Notes: generated by a model from the sequence alone, not told the origin. DNA of 64,000 nt from Cordylochernes scorpioides (GCA_030710605.1 CP092876.1:58333252-58397251); one strand, 5' to 3'; positions 30,550 through 41,934 are shown, counted from the stretch's first letter. Translations and numbers: made by a program.

Positions 30550-30715
30550 CAGTAGAACCTCCATGAGAGGACACCTCTCTACAATGGACAATCTTCATTT
30601 TTGCAAAATTACCATTTTTATTATTTAGTAACTCTCCGGTAAGAGGATACTTCTCCCTAAAGGACACTTTGGCTCTGCAATTAGGTGTTGTCCTTTACAG
30701 GGAGGTTCTACTGTA
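30550..30715. mobile_element. Pogo-like MITE P2
   Basis: CAGTAGAACCTCCATGAGAGG at the left, inverted GGAGGTTCTACTG at the right, flanked by TA. No coding. Confidence 0.85.
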
Positions 30716-30754
30716 TAAAGTAACATCGCCCCATATCTTTATATACAGCAAATG

Positions 30755-31125
30755 GAAACATTAAGACGCGAATGGCACATTAATAAAACTTCTACTGTTC
30801 TTACTGTGATGAAAAAATATATTGGGAGGTTCGGCTCATCAGTGGTGAACCCACCAGCGGCTTCGCCAAATATTTATATGTAATTCTACTGTCCTAAAAG
30901 TTTATGTCCATAGTTTGCTTGAATACCTTTTCTGAAATTCCACCCTTGAGAGTGTAGCATATATAAGCAGAATCGTCCAGTACAGTATTAGAGCTCTAAA
31001 AAGCGTTTTGGTAGATTAAATTGGCGAAGCCACTGGGAGGGTTCACCACTAATGAGGCGAGCCCTCTCAATATTTTTTTCATCGCAGTAAGGACAGTAGA
31101 AGTTTGATTGATATGTAAAAGAACA
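30755..31125. repeat. Two family F fragments in opposite orientation
   Basis: 30755-30870 is plus (TTGGGAGGTTCGGCTCATCAG). 30880-31125 is minus and longer, with TATATAAGCAGAATCGTCC and CAGTAAGGACAGTAGAAG. Confidence 0.7.
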
Positions 31126-31187
31126 TTCCACCTTTAAGAACCATTTTTAATGCCTTGCCAAATGCTTTATTTTTTTATTTATTTCTC

Positions 31188-31219
31188 CTGACGAAGACAA
31201 AAGATTTTGTCGAAACGTT
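31188..31219 (+). ncRNA. Hammerhead-like motif
   Basis: CTGACGA, one unpaired A, GACAAAA/TTTTGTC stem, GAA, ACGT, then T at the cleavage position. Stem I pairs TTTATTTCTC with GAGAAAATAAA, ten pairs with one bulged A. The parent repeat is not otherwise recognised; it could be a Penelope 3' relic. Confidence 0.5.
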
Positions 31220-31554
31220 GAGAAAATAAAAAAACTTTAACTGGCCGAAGTGTCTATTTTTCACAGAAATATGAATGCCGGCCAGGCAACCTCTATCTTC
31301 AGGATGAAAGATGATGATGGCAGCTTTATTTGTTGCTGATTGGAAGCAACTTTTAGTTTCACAATAAGGAGATGCCTTTTTCTTAATGTATCCACCGTAT
31401 CCCAGTACAATTTCACATTTGTACAATTTTTTCCACATTGTATATACATAGTCTAACTTCTTTAATTCAACATTTCAAGGGTCGGAGCTTTCAGTTGAAT
31501 TAAAGTCAGTTGGATCATTATCATAATATCAATGAGCTTTAAAATATCAAAGCA

Positions 31555-32930
31555 CAGAGGACTCAATCTTTTACTTTGTTCAACAAATCCAGGACAACTT
31601 CCATCATAAATCAACACAATCAACTATAGCAGCCTTCATCACAACTTTCCCAAGCCTTTGAGAGTCTGGAGGGAAAAACTATTTCTCAAACTTGACCAAC
31701 ATGGAATAGAGGGAAGCATGCTGAGTTGGATCAGCAACTTTCTATCCAAACGCACCATATGCATTATATCAAAAACTACTTGTATTTACCAAGGTATTCC
31801 TCAAGGGTCAATCCTAGGCCATATTCTCTTCAACATCTACCTAAATGATATAAACACTTTCATCAAACCACCGGCTAAAATTGCCTTTTACACAGATAGC
31901 ATAAAAATGTAGGTCTCTTATACAATTTCTCTTATGCAGTACACTCTAGATGAGGTGCACAGACTTGCAGAATTTATGAAATCTTTGCACAAGGGGCTAA
32001 GAAACAACAACTCTCTGAACAAGGCTATGAAAAATCTGCTAAAGGTAACCCAGAAGCTGAAACTACCTATTAACATCAGCAAATCTGAAATTGGCCTCTT
32101 CACCATTAACAATCAACTTCCCACTGAACCCCAAAAATATTTGTCCAAATAATTGAATAATCAAATATTCAGATTCTCCAAGAGGCCACACTTGACATTG
32201 TGCTCTCACCTTTAAAAAAAACATATTGACACAATGATACACAAAGCTAAAAATATTCAGAATTCTCAATTAGACATAAACTGGGTTGCAAATGATAATA
32301 TGTACTTGAAATATAGAGTCAAATAATATTATAATTGAATTAAATAAATATAAAAATATTTGCTGAGTTTCTTTATTCAGAAATTAGGAGGCAAGCTCTT
32401 GTGTACAACATACTTGAACTTGTAAAGCTTGTTTTGGAATATGCTGCCCTAGCCTGGATCAATGCAAGTAAAAGTAATCAATCCGAATAGACAGAATCCA
32501 AGCAAGTGCAGCTAAAATCATCAGCGGGCTTCAAAGATCCTGTCCAAATCACATTGCTGAACTTGAATCTAACCTTCTTCCCCTGCACCTAAGGAGAAAA
32601 ATCTGTTTTATCAAAATTCACATTTAAAAAGATTAATTCTCCCAAAGAAAACCTTATAGGAAATTTTATTTGAAATTGAGACCCAAATCAAAGACGCAAA
32701 CATGCCACCCTTCTCATGGCTCACAATTCTCATAGACTTCCCTATCAAACACAAAACTTTCTACCCCCCATACAGAACTTACAACAGACTCCCCTGTATA
32801 CCTCATCTCCCAGCCAATCCCCACAAACTCAGCCAGAATTACTTAAAGCTCTTGGCCTCCAAATCATTGAGGAAAATAGCTCCCTTTTTGACATCACAAT
32901 TTACACTAATATTTTAAATGTTATAAACCT
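31555..32930 (+). pseudogene. Jockey-type LINE reverse transcriptase relic
   Basis: 31658-31912 reads LKLDQHGIEGSMLSWISNFL and YQGIPQGSILGHILFNIYLN, classic LINE RT blocks. The catalytic Y-A-D-D is degenerate (FYTDS). The C-terminal half continues in other frames: LKLPINISKSEIGLF near 32058, and VLEYAALAWINASKS near 32425. Several stops and frameshifts. No ORF1 or 3' tail assigned. Confidence 0.8.
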
Positions 32931-33118
32931 AGTGTTTTAATTTGGAACTTAAATGTGTGCATGTTAAAGAGCTAGTTCATTATTTTAAAAATCTTAAAGT
33001 TGGTTAAAACCATTTTATTTTCAATGAATGGAATTGGGAATTACCTTAGGTTTGTTATAAACTAAGTGTTTGCCATATTTCTGGTTCTACTATTTATTAC
33101 TAGCAGGATTAACCTATA

Positions 33119-33293
33119 CAGTAGAACCTCCGTGTAAAGGACACCTAATTGCAGAGCCAAAGTGTCCTTTACAGAGAGGTATCCTCTTACCAGAGAATTT
33201 CTAAATAGTAAACATGGTCATTTGGGCAATGAAAACTGTCCTTTGTAGAGAGGTATCCTCTAGCTCGAGTGTCCTCTCATGGAGTTTCTACTG
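33119..33293. mobile_element. Pogo-like MITE P2
   Basis: Starts CAGTAGAACCTCCGTG and ends in the inverted GAGTTTCTACTG. Internal AGTGTCCTTTACAGAGAGG. Confidence 0.8.
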
Positions 33294-33585
33294 TATATAT
33301 ATATATATTAAAAAAATGAAATTCTCTGGTAAGAGGACACTTTGACTCTGTGCAACAAGGTATATTTTACAAAGAAAAAAAAAAGAGTTAATACAATATA
33401 AACATTCACTTAGGCAGAACCTGGGTCATTTTTCTATCAATAATTGCCAAAGGTGATCTAACAGCAGCTGAATGTGAAGATCTGTGCTTTGGGTTACACT
33501 TGTATCAAGGACGGGATATCCCCCACCAGACAAGGTTAAAATGTGACCGGGGATAGAAGGTTGTATAGCTGGTTTGGTACATTAC

Positions 33586-33692
33586 CTGTATCTGCGCATC
33601 TGAGCCTGCTTGTCTATAGAGTACATGGTGATCTCATATCGCTGCTGTTCAGTGGGTATGAAGTACTTCACCAAGAAGCGGGTAATGGGGTG
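33586..33692 (-). CDS. NDUFB5: NDUFB5 internal exon
   Basis: 107 nt on the minus strand after an acceptor (TTGTGCAG) and before GTAATG. It starts HPITRFLVKYFIPTEQQRYE and ends with RRY plus AG, completed by the next exon. It corresponds to the H-P-I-S-R-W region that follows the E-Y-Y-K of vertebrate NDUFB5. Phase 0 in, phase 2 out, matching both neighbours. Confidence 0.85.
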
Positions 33693-34267
33693 CTGCACAA
33701 CATTCTATTTGTTGATGAAGTAAATATTAACACAGGAAGTACATATAGTGCCATCTCTGAGGTCATGGAACACCATCTTCCAGACCATTCTATCATCAAA
33801 CTTCCTTGTGAAGTCTACCTCTCCAGTACGGAAGATATCTCTTGATGATATCTTGTGATTACTTCATTCAGATGTATCCATCTTTTCTAAAAGTCTCACC
33901 CTATGTATCCATCTGAAGACAAGCAAACAGAGGAACAATGGAAGTTTAGGAAAGATTAACTGACAGCCTTTTGAATGAAACAATCAAGAAAAATAAAAGT
34001 TTAGAGGAAATGGTAGCAGAATCCTGTTGTCAAATTATAAAAGAAGCAGTAGATATGAGGGGCCATTCACTATCAAGTTTCACCAAGGAAGGGAGTGGTA
34101 CATCCTCACCTCTCTATATTGTACTACCCCTGGTCTCATCAGCTGCTCATTCCCTGCAATCTATCTCAACCTCTCATGTTATCAGGAGAGTAATTATTTT
34201 CATCCTCCTATCAGACCTACTGAATAACCATGCCAGTATGTAGATAAGTCTAGTGTGGATATAGGAC

Positions 34268-34507
34268 CTTGTGGTACTCGTGCTCCTGAGGGATATACCC
34301 TTCTGGGATGTCGCTCAGCTCAGCAGGGCCAACGTAGATGTTCGCCAAGAAGATAATGGCGGTGACCGGGATCAGCCCCAGCATGAAATAGAAGTGAAGC
34401 AGGTTGGTGTGCTGCTTGAACTGGAACCTCGAGGGCTGGAGGGGGAAGATCCCGGCATGGTCTCCAGCATGGCGGACTGGGTTCACCACCACTCCTGCTC
34501 CATCCAT
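34268..34507 (-). CDS. NDUFB5: NDUFB5 exon with transmembrane segment
   Basis: Minus strand: VRHAGDHAGIFPLQPSRFQF, then FYFMLGLIPVTAIIFLANIY as the single membrane helix, then IPEGYIPQEHEYHK. The order and spacing are those of NDUFB5, whose helix anchors it in the complex I membrane arm. It ends at AAG before GTCCTA, a weak donor, in phase 0. The 5' limit is uncertain: an ATG at 34507 is in frame, but family members have about 40 more residues including a presequence, so an upstream exon is likely beyond 34.5 kb. I could not find it. Confidence 0.85.
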
Positions 34508-34808
34508 CAGACATGGGTTAACAATACCCCCTTCCTACATTCTACTATTTTGTTCATATCAAAATCAACAAAGTATATCAACATAATGCCAAATCATTTT
34601 TCTGTATATATCTTATGAAAACTTTGGCAAGTTTAGAGCTGATTTATAAATCACTACTAATTCATCGTGCAAATAATTAAAGATATATATGTAAATAATT
34701 CTAATAAAGCACAATAGTCTGATAGACTTTGTGCTTCTGTAATAATAAAAAAAAATAAATCAACAAAGTATTACAGACTTTTTAAAAGTAAATTTTGTGC
34801 ATTATACT

Positions 34809-35120
34809 GTTTTTTTTTTTGCTTATCCCTAGTACACGTGGTACAGGCCATGATAATCATGGTGGGTAGTTAGCGACTGCTTTTTACTGTAAGCACACCA
34901 CATGTCTACACATGTGAAAAGCATTTCGACTTTGCACTTACAAATGTGCCAGAGCCCTGTTTGGTTACTTGCACTCGCTGGTGGGGTTGGACTTTTGCAA
35001 GAATCGGAGGCCATGGGAGCATTTTTTTTTTAACAGAAAAAAGTGTCCAATGCGGGAATCGAACCCGGGTCTTAGTGGTCGAAAACCAAACGGGTTAACC
35101 AGCCTTCCACCGACCCCCCT
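34809..35120 (-). mobile_element. tRNA-derived SINE, complete
   Basis: Minus strand start GGGGGGTCGGTGGAAGGCTG, A-box-like TGGTTAACCCG, B box GGGTTCGATTCC, body and A tail (poly-T at 34809). Best head in the window. Confidence 0.9.
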
Positions 35121-35189
35121 GCATTATATTGTAATATGATTAAATTATTTTAAAATAATTTTAATCTCTTTTAATAGATAATTAATGAT

Positions 35190-35325
35190 AAGGCAAAAAT
35201 TTGGATTATAGATTAGAGAAACACAAGGTAATAAGATCAAATCTAAATAAATAAATAGTATGGAATGTTTTGGTAACAGAGTTGTTACCATCATCAGATA
35301 AAAGTGCTGAATTAACTTGTGTTTC
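35190..35325. mobile_element. Family A foldback repeat, copy A6
   Basis: GGATTATAGATTAGAGAAAC, AACACAAGGTAATAAGATC and a hairpin TTGGTAACAGAGTTGTTACC. The right arm is mostly missing. Confidence 0.7.
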
Positions 35326-35334
35326 TAATATATA

Positions 35335-35512
35335 CAGTTAAACCTGTCTATAGCGCCCCCTCTTGGGACTCGCCAAAATAGGGTGCTATAGAGAGGGGTT
35401 TCTATAGACAGGTCACTTTTTATTGTAAATCGCATCGTACTACGCATTTAAAATCGGGCGCTATAGAGAGGGAGGCACTATTTAGAGGGGGCGCTATAGA
35501 CAGGTTTAACTG
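35335..35512. mobile_element. Pogo-like MITE P1, complete
   Basis: 178 bp. CAGTTAAACCTGTCTATAGC at the left and its inverse at the right, TA at both sides. Strongly self-complementary. Confidence 0.9.
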
Positions 35513-35578
35513 TAATTAATAAAAGTTTTGACTGAGAAAATTGCCTTGATTTTTAAATTAGACATAAAGGTACATATA

Positions 35579-36887
35579 CTACTCTGATCAAAAAGTTTCG
35601 ACACTTTGCTCATAAAATCCTGAAAACTCAAAATATTTTCTCCCGGTTTGTGGCAAACGCAAGCGTCGCCCTTGGCTTGGAGACCTGCCAATTTTCAAAA
35701 ATCACGCGCCACAACAGCGTGAGCAGCGGCTGTTCGAAGTGAAGCCATTTTGCCCGTGCTTCGATTTCGTTAGTCACCGAAATGGAGGATAAACGAATTT
35801 GCATAAAGTTCTGTGTGAAAAACGGATTCAAGGGTGCCGAAATTTTTTGGATGTTGCAAACAGCCTACGGGGATGCCGTTATGAGCCGAAGACTAGTTTT
35901 CGAGTGGTACAAGCGCTTCAAGGAGGGTCGGGAAGAGACCGTCGACAACGAGCGTTCAGGGAGACCGTCCAGATCAACCATGCCTGAAAAAGTGGACAAG
36001 GTGTTGGAACTGGTGCGTGAAAACCGACGAATAACTGTCAGGGAGGTCGCCGAAGAAGCAGGGATATCATTCAGGTCAACTCAATCGATAATGAAGGACA
36101 TTTTGGGAGTGAGAAGACTCAACGCCGTTCTCGTTCCCAAAGATTTGACTTTTGATCAAAAGAACGCCCGGAAAGAAATGGCCAGTCTCAATCTCGAAGC
36201 GACAACCGACGACCCCGAATTACTGAAGAGGGTCATTACTGGAGATGAAACATGGATTTACGGCTTTGATTCGGAAACTACCCAACAGGCATCGGAGTGG
36301 TGCTTCAAAAATGAGCTGAGACCAAAGAAAGCGAGGAAGGCTCCCAGCAAAATCAAGGTCATGTTGACGGTGTTCTTCGACTACCAGGGCATCGTTCATC
36401 ATGAATTTCAACAAGGCGCTACAATAACTGCTGACTCCTACCTGGGAGTTTTGAGGCGTATGAGGGAAGCGATCAGGCAGAAACGACCGGAACTGTGGAG
36501 GAGCAAGTCATGGATCCTCCACCACGATAACGCGCCGGCGCACACAGCCCTCAAAATCTCGAAGTTCCTGCAGGACCACTCAACCTGTGTTCCCCCAACA
36601 GTCCCGATTTGGCCCCCTGCGAATTCTTCCTTTTTGGAAAGCTAAAAAAAAAATTAAAGGTTCGGAAATTTCAGAGCATAGAAGAGATCAAAGTGGAATT
36701 GAAGAAGGCCATGAAGGCGATCCCGAAAACAGACTACCAGAGGTGTTTTGCTGACTGGAAAAAAAGGTGGCTGAAGTGCATCGCGGCCAACGGGGACTAC
36801 TTTGAAGAGGACAATTTGAAAATTTGGTAGAATAATAGTTTTTTTTTAACTTATGAGCAAAGTGTCGAAACCTTTTGATCAGAGTAG
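35579..36887 (+). mobile_element. Full-length mariner, second family
   Basis: TIRs CTACTCTGATCAAAAAGTTT and the inverted CTACTCTGATCAAAAGGTTT continue for about 35 bp (TCGACACTTTGCTCATAA). Flanked by TA in a TATA context. One transposase frame with a single frameshift. Confidence 0.93.
35782..36830 (+). pseudogene. Mariner transposase with one frameshift
   Basis: Starts MEDKRICIKFCVKNGFKGAE. Helix-turn-helix regions include VREVAEEAGISFRSTQSIM. Catalytic blocks are TGDETWIYGFD, HHDNAPAH and NSPDLAPCEFFLF, giving D,D34D. The frame shifts by one near 36580-36600, within a run rich in C, so the third aspartate and the C-terminal ~75 residues lie in the next frame (to 36830, ending KIW). Everything else is open. 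It differs clearly from the mariner at 14947-16268. Confidence 0.93.
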
Positions 36888-36889
36888 TA

Positions 36890-37257
36890 TATAGTGATGA
36901 TTGGAAACACCTATCATCATGGACACATTCATTTCACAAGATATTGTTGTCAATTGATTTAAATCTCCTAGATATAAATTAAATAATTCAACAGTTTTCT
37001 GGAGTTTCTTTTCATTTTGTTAATGCAACCTCAGTTTTGTTTTTATGTTCTCTTGTAGAAATGCCTGAAAGCTCACATTAATAAAATGAAAAGAAACTCA
37101 CCTTCAGAAACCTGTTGCATTATTTAATTAAGATGTTGTGTTTCAACAAGTAGCTGACTGGATTGTTCATGTGATCGGAAATTATTGTCAATTCTTAAAT
37201 TAAATTTTTGTTAAAATTGTCTATTTTATTCTTTTATTAATATTTATTTTAGTTATA
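36890..37257. other. No gene recognised; small hairpin
   Basis: GAGTTTCTTTTCATTTTGTTAA (37012) is partly mirrored by AAAATGAAAAGAAACTC (37085). Otherwise nothing recognised. Confidence 0.4.
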
Positions 37258-37417
37258 CAGTAGAACCTCCCTTTAGCAGACATCTCTCCATAAAGGACAG
37301 TTTACTTTTGCAAAATTACCATTTTTACAATTTAGCAACTCTCTGGTAAGAGGACACCTCTCCCTAAAAGATACTTTGGCTCTGCAATTAGGTGTCCTTT
37401 ACAGGGAGGTTCTACTG
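37258..37417. mobile_element. Pogo-like MITE P2
   Basis: 160 bp, CAGTAGAACCTCCC at the left and inverted GGGAGGTTCTACTG at the right. Confidence 0.85.
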
Positions 37418-37735
37418 TACCAGAAACGGCACTACAGAGATGGCAGGTAGAATTGTTATATGACCATCGACCACCGTTTTTCGAGGCAACATGTTAGAAA
37501 TAACAAGCCTGTTATCGTTTGCCTCCCAATCAGAATACACCTTGACAGAAAATCATATACCATGTCGTGCTACAGCAGCAACACCTCCTACGAACCCAAG
37601 GCCCTATGACCCCATTGGACCAGCCCCAAGTGACCATGACCCACCAAGATGAATCACTCTCCATAATAAACCCTCTGAGACCTACAACCCTGCCTGTTTC
37701 ATCAATATATTGTGGCCATTTTGATATTCAGCATT
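37418..37735. other. No gene recognised
   Basis: Contains a less AT-rich stretch near 37560-37690 with no recognisable frame or repeat. Confidence 0.35.
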
Positions 37736-37739
37736 CAGC

Positions 37740-38020
37740 ATGGTATTTAAGCAAACTGTGGACATAAGCTTTTCATAAGTATTTCTACTGTCCTAGAATA
37801 CCATTTCTAAGATTCCACCCTTCAGTGGTAGCATATATAAGCAGAATGATCAAATACAGTATTAGAGCTCTGAAGAAGCGGTCTGGTAGATTAAATTGGC
37901 GAAACCGCTGGGAGGGTTCACCACTGAAGAGCCAAGCCCTCCCAATATTTTTACATCGCAGTAAGGACAGTAGAAGTTTGATTTAAGTGTGAAGGAAAGA
38001 TTTGCATATTAAGGTTTTCA
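37740..38020 (-). repeat. Family F arm
   Basis: TTTCTACTGTCCTAGAATAC, TATATAAGCAGAATGATC, GGCGAAACCGCTGGGAGGG and CAGTAAGGACAGTAGAAG. Confidence 0.75.
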
Positions 38021-38139
38021 TTTGTTATATATAGATGGCGCTTTATTGCTTTATATTAGTTTTTTAAACACTGTTTATAATGTATTTTGAACTGACATGC
38101 TTCACAACTTTACAAATTTATATGGATACTTTTATTATC

Positions 38140-38390
38140 AAAATTCGAAACTTATAGACGCGTATGATTATTTTTAAAAATAAACAATTTCTACTGTCCT
38201 TACTGCAATGGAAAAATTGATGGGAGGGCCTGGCTCATCAGTGGTGAACCCTCTCAGTGATTTCGCCAGTTTAATCTACCATACCGCTGTTATTTTGCAT
38301 TTTTCGATCTTCATTTTATAGTGATACTGATGCTAGACTCTTGGAATGGGTATTTTAGATCAACTATGTTAACACAAAGCAATAACGCGC
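38140..38390 (+). repeat. Family F arm
   Basis: CTACTGTCCTTACTGCAATG, GGGAGGGCCTGGCTCATCAG, ATTTTTCGATCTTC and GATGCTAGACTCTTGGAATG. Same sub-type as 40107-40365. Confidence 0.8.
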
Positions 38391-38439
38391 CATCTATACA
38401 TATAAAAGGAAAGGATTTAAAAGCACAAATGGTTCTTTT

Positions 38440-38510
38440 ATACATAATACTATATACTATAATACTACAATACTAATACTATAATACTACATAATACTAA
38501 TAATATATTT
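38440..38510. repeat. AATACTA-rich low-complexity tract
   Basis: Repeated ATAATACTA and AATACTATA units for about 70 bp inside a family F remnant. Confidence 0.7.
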
Positions 38511-38859
38511 TTTCATCGCAGTAAGGATAGTAGAAGTTTGTATTATGTATAAAAGAAACATTCATGCATTTAAATCCTTTTATATGGACATAAGCTTTGA
38601 GGACAGCAGAATTACATACAATTATAAGTATTTATATATATAATCACATTTAAATGTTTAGCTTGAAAATGCTGACAATGGGCCACTGAAAGCATTGAGA
38701 AGTAAAGTTGAAGAAAGTTATGTTTATTTGTTTCCTGGAGACAAAGATTTTGAATCCAAGAGGTGGTAATAGATGAGGGTAACAACACCAAATCGCTTAT
38801 GTACCGCCTTTGAAACTCCGCTGGAAAACTCTTGTTGGTCCCAAGCCCGGATGAAAAAG

Positions 38860-39175
38860 GAGGAGGGGAGCAGTAACAAGCTTTCTAAAAAAACCTGGGT
38901 TCAGCTGGCCTGGCTGATAGTACCCTGAAGGGCTCCTAATCCAGGTATACAGGATGAGCAGCGTTTGTAGTCCATGTTATGAGCGGCTGCACATGGTGTC
39001 TGTTCCTCATGTCAGAGGGGACCATTTCTTTTGGAGTTAAGTTGGCCTGCCACTGAGTAGTGCTCCCAGTCTTAATGACAAAGGCAGAAACAATCTACTT
39101 CACCCAGTCATGATGGTTGTCAAGTTTCAAGCTTTACAAGCATGATACCTTAAAACGATTGGTTGGAAATAAGAA
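38860..39175 (-). repeat. Dispersed repeat C
   Basis: About 315 bp, near-complete. AGCAGTAACAAGC, GGGCTCCTAATCCAGG, TCTGTTCCTCATGTCAGAGG and CTGCCACTGAGTAGTGCTCC. Same orientation as 41935-42265. Confidence 0.8.
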
Positions 39176-39559
39176 AGAAGAAGAACCCTTATGTTCCAGC
39201 AGCATTGAAAATGGTGGCATCAATGGTGCTACAAAACCCTGGGATACTTAGTCACAGAACCTAGCTATAACAACAATACTTGGGACCAAAGATATAGCCA
39301 TGTTGTTGAAACCACTGCAGCTAAAATTGGGACTGTAGAATTAGGATGTTATAACAAAGTTGGTGTTATAAAGGAAGGAGACTGTTATATTTGGAGTATA
39401 AATTAAGATTGTGCTGTTTTTTTTCTAAAAATTGAAGCTTTATTGTGAAAAATTGGTTAGATATTTAATGGTCAAAGTATTGTCCATTGCTAGCCAGTAA
39501 TTTTTTAGTGTATTAAAAGTCTATTTCGTCTATAATTTTTTTTTTTTCACATAAGTCAG

Positions 39560-39640
39560 CTGGCCATAGTGACCACGTTTCCGGCCTTTTTTGGCAGAAC
39601 CTGACATACTTGCCACGGAATTTCACACTTTGAGGACGGA
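39560..39640 (-). pseudogene. Tigger T3 transposase N-terminal fragment
   Basis: Minus strand: a start MSGSAKKGRKRGHYGQLTYV, nearly the same as at 20560. Followed by a poly-A stretch and no more coding sequence. Confidence 0.65.
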
Positions 39641-40106
39641 GGATTCCAGAGTTGCATGGTCTACTAGTTCTATGAAAATGAAGTTGTTCATAGAAAAAAA
39701 AAATTAAATAAATAAAAAATCATATAAAAATAGTGTTTTATTCTTGTGAATGCTGCTCAATTTTATTGAGATGGTGCAAAATACAACTTCCCCCCACATA
39801 TATGACAGTGAGAAGAGAGTAAAAGGTAAATTTTATTAGATAAGCTATTTACACATTTCTATAATATTTATATAGATAAAGTTACTGACAATAGCTTATC
39901 TGATAAACTATGAAGCAGTCTTCACAAAAAAGAGACACTTGTCATCAATTATATACTCTATATCATCTAACAAACTTGAAGAGATTTTAAATAATATTGA
40001 GTGGTAAATGTACTGGGTACAGGTTTCATATAAAAAAAGCGATAGGAAAATGATTTAAAAAGCACGTGGACAGAGAAAAATGATGCACTAGCGTGCCATC
40101 TGTTAT

Positions 40107-40678
40107 GAAAATTCGAAACTATCAGATGCGTAAGATTCTTTTTGAAATTAAACAATTTCTACTGTCCTTACTGCAATGGAAAAATTAATGGGAGGGCCTG
40201 GCTCATCAGTGGTGAACCCTCCCAACGGTTTCGCCAGTTTAATCTACTATACCGCTGTTATATTTTGCATTTTTCGATCTTCCTTTTAAAGTGATACTGA
40301 TGCTAGACTCTTGGAATGGGTAGTTTAGAAGAACTATGGACATAAGCTTTGAGGATTCAATTTGATATTTGCGGAAGAGTGATTGCTCGAAGCATATTAT
40401 ATATTTATAATTACATGTATTTCTACTGTCCTCAAAGCTTATGTCCATAGTTCATCTAAAATACCCATTCCAAGAATCTGGCTTCAGTATCGCTATAAAA
40501 GGATGATCGAAAAATGCAAAATATAACAGCGGTATGGTAGATTAAACTGGCGAAACTGCTGGTAGGGTTCACCACTGATGAGACAGGCCCTGCCATTGAT
40601 TTTTCCATTGCAGTAAGGGCAGTAGAAGTTGTTTATTTTTAAAAAGAATCTTACGCGTCTATAATAGTTTTGAAAGAA
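40107..40678. mobile_element. Family F foldback element, full
   Basis: Arms of about 250 bp (40107-40365 and 40425-40678) around a ~60-bp spacer. The left arm runs CTACTGTCCTTACTGCAATG, GGGAGGGCCTGGCTCATCAG, ATTTTGCATTTTTCGATCTT, TGATGCTAGACTCTTGGAAT. The right arm is its complement with scattered changes. Confidence 0.85.
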
Positions 40679-40954
40679 AAAAGAACAAACAAGGAAGGAA
40701 GATAGGCAGGCAATAGGGACTGCTGGAACGATGGTCTCATGTCACATCTACAGGTACATTAGGTCAGCTGACATTCCCCACTGATAGATAGACAAGAAGG
40801 TATGGGACAAGATCCCGGTGGACATGAATTCGCGTCACCATCGACGATTTTATATTTATTTGTAGAAGTTGGGGACGTGAATTTGCATCCTTTGGGCTTG
40901 ACGCACGGTAAGTAAGTCGCGAATTCACGTTCTTTAGGTACAAAATTTTTAACT

Positions 40955-41431
40955 AACACGGAAATGGAATATTGGAAAAAATATATTCTCTCATAATCAT
41001 TGTGATTTTCATTATAATTATTTGTTTATTTAAAAAGAAAATATTTATAAATTTAACAAATATTTCTATGTTGAAAACTAAAATAAAATTATTAATCTCA
41101 AAGCTCACAAGGCTTAAATTCCCAGGGGAAAAAATAATAACACTTGCAATATTCACAACAGCACTACAAAGTGAAACTTAAACTAACCAGAAACCAAAAG
41201 TGCACAGACGTGTTCCTAAAGTTTGCTTTTTGGCGACCGCCACTCGCCTCTGTAATATATTTTTAGCAGTAAAGTTGTATGCAAACAAAAATCAACTGTC
41301 AAAATTTGAATTTTAAAATGGTCAAATTATCTGAAGTGTTGAATTATCTGAAATGTTGAAATACTGTTTGTTATTTGATAGGCTGGAGGTAGGGACATCT
41401 AAACATGGTCGAATTAACAAGGTTATACTGT
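40955..41431. mobile_element. Tigger T3 end fragment
   Basis: Ends in GTCGAATTAACAAGGTTATA then CTGTA, the inverse of CAGTATAACCTCGTTAATTC with one change. Internal blocks as in 19265-19750. Confidence 0.75.
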
Positions 41432-41934
41432 ATGTGGAAACGGGAAAAAACGGAATAAAAAAACTTATTAAAATAATTTAAAAGGAAGAAGGCTTGAAGT
41501 GTGCTTTCAAGCAACAAAGTATTACAGACTTTTCAAGTAAACTTTGTATTTGAGATTAATATCAAACAACAATATTTGGATTTGGTCTTGTTACCTTTTG
41601 ATTTAGAATATCTCAGAAAAAAAAAAGTAGAATTTAAAAAATATGACACAGAGTGCATAAATATGCTAGGTTTGTTAGATTCAGATAGGTTAAAATTGGT
41701 CATTTTCAAAAACAGCTCTTTTATATTAATTTTTTATTTTAAAAATATTTATAAAATATATTATTATATTCACACACACACAAAATATTGTTGTATAATT
41801 TCTTAATGTTATTTTTTAAAAGTGGTGTTGTTTACATTTGACCAAAAATCTTTCCAAGTTGTGTCATGGCCGTTTTTCAGATTTTTTGTTTACAGTTAGA
41901 CATTCCTGAATCGACATAACCTACTTCACTTAAA

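Noticed and set aside
33543..33845. Plus-strand 100-codon frame
   Set aside because: Antisense to the NDUFB5 exon and its flank.
36990..37130. Penelope 3' end (TGCCTGAAAGCTC) near 37070
   Set aside because: Only 13 bases match and there is no CTGANGA box upstream.
16620..40640. Hammerhead boxes in family F (minus-strand CTGATGAG about 25 nt after GAAAC, with a possible GGC/GCC stem II)
   Set aside because: The boxes are in permuted order and only five bases remain for stem I between the would-be cleavage site and CTGATGA, too few for a hairpin. The simple GGGAGGG/CCCTCCC hairpin explains the conservation.
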